Positions 58,398-64,000 of a stretch of 64,000 bases of DNA are shown here, piece by piece. The notes under the pieces are model-generated. The model saw only the letters and a program-made list of their open reading frames with translations. It was not told where the DNA came from and made no database searches. The translations under genes were made by a program, and so were the position numbers. The stretch comes from Atrina japonica (lineage: Eukaryota > Mollusca > Bivalvia > Pterioida > Pinnidae), in contig BROG01000047.1 of NCBI GenBank assembly GCA_030159075.1, positions 423,501-487,500 on the forward strand, written 5' to 3'. Positions within the stretch are counted from its first letter, which is position 1. Each line of letters begins with the position of its first letter.

Positions 58398-61300
58398 TAC
58401 ACAAGGACAGACACCACCAAATATTTTCCCATAGGCCTCAATGCTAATTTACAAAACTTCAGGTCACTGTCTCTCCCATGTTTATTAAATCTGGGTCAAA
58501 TAAGTACCCTGTGCTGAAAGATCAATATTTTTTATAACAAAATATGCAATCAAAATTATAGATTGCCGTTGCATTTTTACTTCAAATTTTCACTTGTTTA
58601 CAACTCGTAGTATTCTGCACCAAAGGAAAATATTTATTCTCTTATGACCCCTCCCTTTAAATTTGCAGTCGTCAACCCTATAATTTCGAAAGTACTACCA
58701 GTATTCATGTATCTCTTTTTTATCACCTTAATTTCACTTATTAATGGCAAAACTAACTTTTTCATTTGATGACCAATCAGATCGCTGGGCTCAACTTTGG
58801 GTGTCCAAAATGTCTGCACCCATGTTGTAAACAAAGCAGCTGTTTTTCCACAAGATTTTGTCTTATCACATTTGTGGTTTTTGTGTATGCATATTAATTC
58901 ATTTCAAATAACTGTAACACCAATGACATGGAATTGTGTATGTCTTCATATTTGGACTGACCTACATTGTTCTAGACCTAAAGTTAAGCCCATGAAATAC
59001 ATGTGTACGTGTAATGAATAAGAATTCCAATTCTTAAAATGTGCAAATAGATCTTTTGCAGGTAGAGTGTGTTATATTGTTAGATACATGTATTGGGAGA
59101 TAAAAAAAACATAGCTCTACTGCAGTACACATCCTGACTTTTACCTGAAAACAAATGTCAGATTTATGCTGACGTAATGTTTCCCAAAACTCTTATCAAA
59201 GATTATTAAAATCGTCAAATAGTCACAATTGGATGCAGTGTTGTACATATACAATGTATGTTTATTCCCACATATATTTTGAGTAACGGGAGAGAAACAT
59301 TTACAAAATGTGTATTCAATATGAATGAGTCGACCGACCGAGATGCACATACTGTAAACCAATTATTATACGCATCATTTTTTTAATTCGAGAATGGTTG
59401 GTTGAAAACAAATCTGCAACAATCGATTTCTGCTATTAAGTAGTTTTTTATCTCACCTGAGCGGAAGGCTCAAGTGAGCTATTGTGGTCACTCCCCGTCT
59501 GGCGTTCGACTTCTTTTCTGAAACCACTGAAGGTATTTTGACGACACTTTACAGGAAGCAAGTGCTCAAGGTCCTTTATCAAGTTTATAGTGTTCAGCCA
59601 GATCTGCCCTGGAGTGGATCTGGGGCAGGGCAAAATAGGTCACAAAAGGGACCCCTCTTTGACAAAACTAAGCCAATGTCAAAAAAACTAAGCCCATATT
59701 AAAAAAACTAATCCTGTATATTGAAGTTGTGTGACCAAACAGAAAATTTAAGTGAGAGGGCGATCACTGATTATAATCGTATAGTATTAATCAAAGTACT
59801 GAAAGTACTGATATGAGTTGATGGCAATCGAAAGTATTAATAAGGTATAATACACTCAGTATACTGAATACTTTTTAAATCAGTAAAATTAGATTTTACA
59901 AGAAAAGTAACTAAAACTCGGGTCAGACATTTGGTCCAACGTGAGTACTGATGGCTTATTTATTATGCAACAAACTACATAGATCAGAGATATGATTATA
60001 AAATCTTGTGCTTATAAACATTGTTTCACTGATATTAAATTTCTATGGGACAGGGCAGTATTATACCCTTAGGGCAGTATCCTATCAGGGCAGTATTATA
60101 CCCTTACGGCAGTATCCTATCAGGGCAGTATTATACCCTTACGGCAGTATCCTATCAGTGCAGTATTATACCCTTACGGCAGTATCCTATCAGGGCAGTA
60201 TTATACCCTTACGGCAGTATCCTATCAGGGCAGTATTATACCCTTAGGGCAGTATCCTATCAGGGCAGTATTATACCCTTACGGCAGTATCCTATCAGGG
60301 CAGTATTATACCCTTAGGGCAGTATCCTATCAGTGCAGTATTATACCCTTACGGCAGTATCCTATCAGGGCAGTATCCTATCAGGGCAGTATTATACCCT
60401 TACGGCAGGGCAGTATCCTATCAGGGCAGTATTATCCTATTACCCTTACGGCAGTATCCTATCAGGGCAGTATTATACCCTTAGGGCAGTATCCTATCAG
60501 TGCAGTATTATACCCTTAGGGCAGTATCCTATCAGTGCAGTATTATACCCTTACGGCAGTATCCTATCAGGGCAGTATTATACCCTTACGGCAGTATCCT
60601 ATCAGGGCAGTATCCTATCAGGGCAGTATTATACCCTTACGGCAGTATCCTATCAGGGCAGTATTATACCCTTACAGCAGTATCCTATCAGGGCAGTATT
60701 ATACCCTTACGGCAGTATCCTATCAGGGAAGTATTATACCCTTACGGCAGTATCCTATCAGTGCAGTATTATACCCTTACGGCAGTATCCTATCAGGGCA
60801 GTATTATACAGTATTTTAGGGCAGTATCCTATCAGGGCAGTATTATACCCTTAGGGCAGTATCCTATCAGGGCAGTATTATACCCTTACGGCAGTATCCT
60901 ATCAGGGCAGTATTATACCCTTAGGGCAGTATCCTATCAGGGCAGTATTATACCCTTAGGGCAGTATCCTATCAGGGCAGTATTATACCCTTAGGGCAGT
61001 ATCCTATCAGGGCAGTATTATACCCTTAGGGCAGTATCCAGTATTATCAGGGCAGTATTATACCCTTACGGCAGTATCCTATCAGGGGCAGTATTATACC
61101 CTTAGGGCAGTATCCTATCAGGGCAGTATTATACCCTTAGGGCAGTATCCTATCAGGGCAGTATTATACCCTTACGGCAGTATCCTATCAGGGCAGTATT
61201 ATACCCTTACGGCAGTATCCTATCAGGGCAGTATTATACCCTTACGGCAGTATCCTATCAGGGCAGTATTATACCCTTAGGCTATACTTCCTATCAGTGC

Positions 61301-63771
61301 AGTATTATACCCTTACGGCAGTATCCTTATCAGTGCAGTATTATACCCTTACGGCAGTATCCTATCAGTGCAGTATTATACCCTTACGGCAGTATCCTAT
61401 CAGTGCAGTATTATACCCCTTACGGCAGTATCCTATCAGTGCAGTATTATACCCTTACGGCAGTATCCTATCAGTGCAGTATTATACCCTTAGGGCAGTA
61501 TCCTATCAGGGCAGTATTATACCCTTAGGGCAGTATCCTATCAGGGCAGTATTATACCCTTACGGCAGTATCCTATCAGGGCAGTATTATACCCTTAGGG
61601 CAGTATCCTATCAGGGCAGTATTATACCCTTAGGGCAGTATCCTATCAGGGCAGTATTATACCCTTACGGCAGTATCCTATCAGGGCAGTATTATACCCT
61701 TACGGCAGTATCCTATCAGGGCAGTATTATACCCTTACGGCAGTATCCTATCAGGGCAGTATTATACCCTTAGGCTATACTTCCTATCAGTGCAGTATTA
61801 TACCCTTATGGCAGTATCCTATCAGTGCAGTATTATACCCTTACGGCAGTATCCTATCAGTGCAGTATTATACCCTTACGGCAGTATCCTATCAGTGCAG
61901 TATTATACCCTTACGGCAGTATCCTATCAGTGCAGTATTATACCCTTAGGGCAGTATCCTATCAGGGCAGTATTATACCCTTACGGCAGTATCCTATCAG
62001 GGCAGTATTATACCCTTAGGGCAGTATCCTATCAGGGCAGTATTATACCCTTACCCTTACGGCAGTATCCTATCAGGGCAGTATTATACCCTTAGGGCAG
62101 TATCCTATCAGGGGCAGTATTATACCCTTACGGCAGTATCCTATCAGGGCAGTATTATACCCTTACGGCAGTATCCTATCAGGGCAGTATTATACCCTTA
62201 GGGCAGTATCCTATCATCAGGCAGTATTATACCCTTAGGGCAGTATCCTATCAGGGCAGTATTATACCCTTAGGGCAGTATCCTATCAGGGCAGTATTAT
62301 ACCCTTTAGGGCAGTATCCTATCAGGGCAGTATTATACCCTTACGGCAGTATCCTATCAGGGCAGTATTATACCCTTACGGCAGTATCCTATCAGTGCAG
62401 TATTATACCCTTACGGCAGTATCCTATCAGTGCAGTATTATACCCTTAGGGCAGTATCCTATTCAGGGCAGTATTATACCCTTACGGGCAGTATCCTATC
62501 AGGGCAGTATTATACCCTTACGGCAGTATCCTATCAGGGCAGTATTATACCCTTAGGCTATACTTCCTATCAGTGCAGTATTATACCCTTACGGCAGTAT
62601 CCTATCAGTGCAGTATTATACCCTTACGGCAGTATCCTATCAGTGCAGTATTATACCCTTACGGCAGTATCCTATCAGTGCAGTATTATACCCTTACGGC
62701 AGTATCCTATCAGTGCCTATCAGTAGTATTATACCCTTACGGCAGTATCCTATCAGGGCAGTATTATACCCTTACGGCAGTATCCTAGCAGTATCCTATC
62801 AGGGCAGTATTATACCCTTAGGCTATACTTCCTATCAGTAGCCTTAAATCTCTAGGTCAATATGTGTACTTGTAAAACATTTTCCCAACTTCAAAGACTG
62901 CCGCAAGTTTCTCATGTGAATGAGGAATGACACGACTTCTATGTCCAACTTCACAGACAGATCTTGCCAATACACAGTAAGGGAAACTTGACCAAAACTC
63001 ATTTGCATATTAATCGTGCGCAAGAATTGCTTTTAATGTCAATTCTATCACAAGTATAATGATAAAGAATAATTGAAAATTAACATTCTAAAGCAAATTT
63101 ATAATATCTTAAAATTCATAAAGGACGCCGAACTGACCTTTAAAAGCATATATTTCAACAAGTCTTATAGACCTATGTTTTTCTGCGAATTGTTACTATA
63201 TTTTCATCATTTTAAAAAGCAAAAATATATGAATTAAAGTGTGATTTGGAATTTCAATCTTGAAGTTGAGTTTATGTTGCTGAAATGCACATACATGTAC
63301 ATGGAAAAACACCTGCTTTGTTTACAACATGGGCGCAGACATTTTGGACACCCAAAGTTGTGCGGAGGGTAAAATGAGCCCAGAGATCTGATTGGTCATT
63401 AAATGAAAAAATTAGTTTTGCCATTAATAAGTGAAATTAAGGTGATAAAAAAGATACATGAATATTGGTAGTACTTTGGAAATTATAGGGTTGACGGATG
63501 AAAATTGAAAGGGAGGGGTCATATGAGAATAGATATTTTCCTTTGGTGCGGAATACTACGAGTTGTAAACAAGTGAAAATTTGAAGTAGAAATGCAACGG
63601 CAACCTATACTTTTGATTGCATGTTTTGTTATCAAAAATATTTGATCTTTCAGCACAGGGTACTTATTTGACCCAGATTTAATAAACATGGGAGTGACAG
63701 TGACCTGAAGTTTTGTAAATTAGCATTGAGGCCTATGGGAAAATATTTGGTGGTGTCTGTCCACATGTGTA
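58398..63771. mobile_element. 5.4-kb element with inverted repeats of about 460 bp
   Basis: The left arm 58398-58851 and right arm 63301-63771 are inverse copies at roughly 85-90% by eye (for example ggacagacaccaccaaatat, atgctaatttacaaaacttc, ttgtaaacaaagcagctg). Between them lie a fragment of the gctcacctg family (59450-59640), a block shared with 43858-44850, and the 35-bp satellite. No transposase is visible. Superfamily unknown. Confidence 0.78.
60050..62845 (+). repeat. 35-bp satellite, about 80 units
   Basis: Unit gggcagtattatacccttac then ggcagtatcctatca; the common variants are cttacgg/cttaggg and cagggc/cagtgc. Four odd units with ggctatacttcctatcag lie near 61278, 61773, 62553 and 62820, suggesting block duplications. 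Open frames here are by-products. Confidence 0.97.
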
Positions 63772-63955
63772 ATTTTGCGTTAATATAATGAGTTATTGAC
63801 CCCATACTGCATAATGTGCTTTGACTTGTTCCCAATAAACAACTTAGCATAACATAACTGCATTGATGTTACATCAGCTCGTTAAAAAGGGGAAAGGAGC
63901 ACTCATCTAAAAGCTTTTAAAACCACTTAACAGATACATGTCATGTGTATGTATG

Positions 63956-63994
<39 letters not shown>

Positions 63995-64000
63995 ATATAT
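63772..64000. other. Window end; (TA)n from about 63955
   Basis: Unique sequence after the large element, then a TA tract running to the window edge with one 'ttta' break. No exon is seen. Confidence 0.7.

Noticed and set aside
60008..62841. Series of open frames of 60-173 codons with Tyr/Ser/Gln-rich repeats
   Set aside because: Frames of the 35-bp satellite; three units make 35 codons, and the same peptide recurs in shifted frames.

Overview
The window looks like nuclear DNA of a lophotrochozoan animal, most likely a bivalve mollusc. The support is indirect: split genes with GT-AG introns, a muscle rod protein of paramyosin type, dense short tRNA-derived SINEs and small DNA transposons, long (TA)n, (GA)n and (TC)n tracts, and many minisatellites. 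The species cannot be fixed from the sequence. There are no bacterial operons, CRISPR arrays or rRNA genes.

Layout. (1) 108-3646, + strand: six coding exons of a coiled-coil rod protein matching the C-terminal part of paramyosin. The first exon carries its own ATG and a short Ser/Arg-rich head, so the unit reads as a complete 370-residue short rod (mini-paramyosin-like). A probable 3'UTR intron and last exon follow, to about 4.88 kb. (2) 4.9-13.6 kb: intergenic, with SINE copies, a foldback element and microsatellites but no gene I can support. (3) 14375-47601, - strand: a complete 15-exon gene for the UPF1-like SF1 helicase IGHMBP2 (SMUBP-2). Joined exons total 3027 nt (1008 aa plus stop) and every splice phase matches. 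It has all helicase motifs, then R3H, an extra C2HC finger and an AN1 finger. (4) 47.6-54.9 kb: intergenic, mostly nested transposons and diverged repeats. (5) 54926-56056, + strand: the first two coding exons of an unidentified gene running divergently from IGHMBP2 and leaving the window. (6) 56-64 kb: a minisatellite split by a 1.5 kb insertion, then a 5.4 kb element with terminal inverted repeats of about 460 bp holding about 80 copies of a 35-bp satellite.

The recurring theme is that tandem arrays here grew out of sequence that can be traced. The 31-bp array in IGHMBP2 intron 13 is built from the exon 13 / 5' splice-site boundary. The 26-bp and 54-bp arrays lie inside SINE copies. The 55-bp array lies inside a DNA transposon. 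The 35-bp satellite has an unexpanded single-copy counterpart at about 44.0 kb. Most long open frames in the window are by-products of these arrays.

The two recognised genes are functionally unrelated: one is a thick-filament component of invertebrate muscle, the other a ribosome-associated RNA/DNA helicase. They are convergent neighbours, with 3' ends about 9 kb apart. All identifications rest on reading the translations and splice phases by eye; no database search or transcript data were available.
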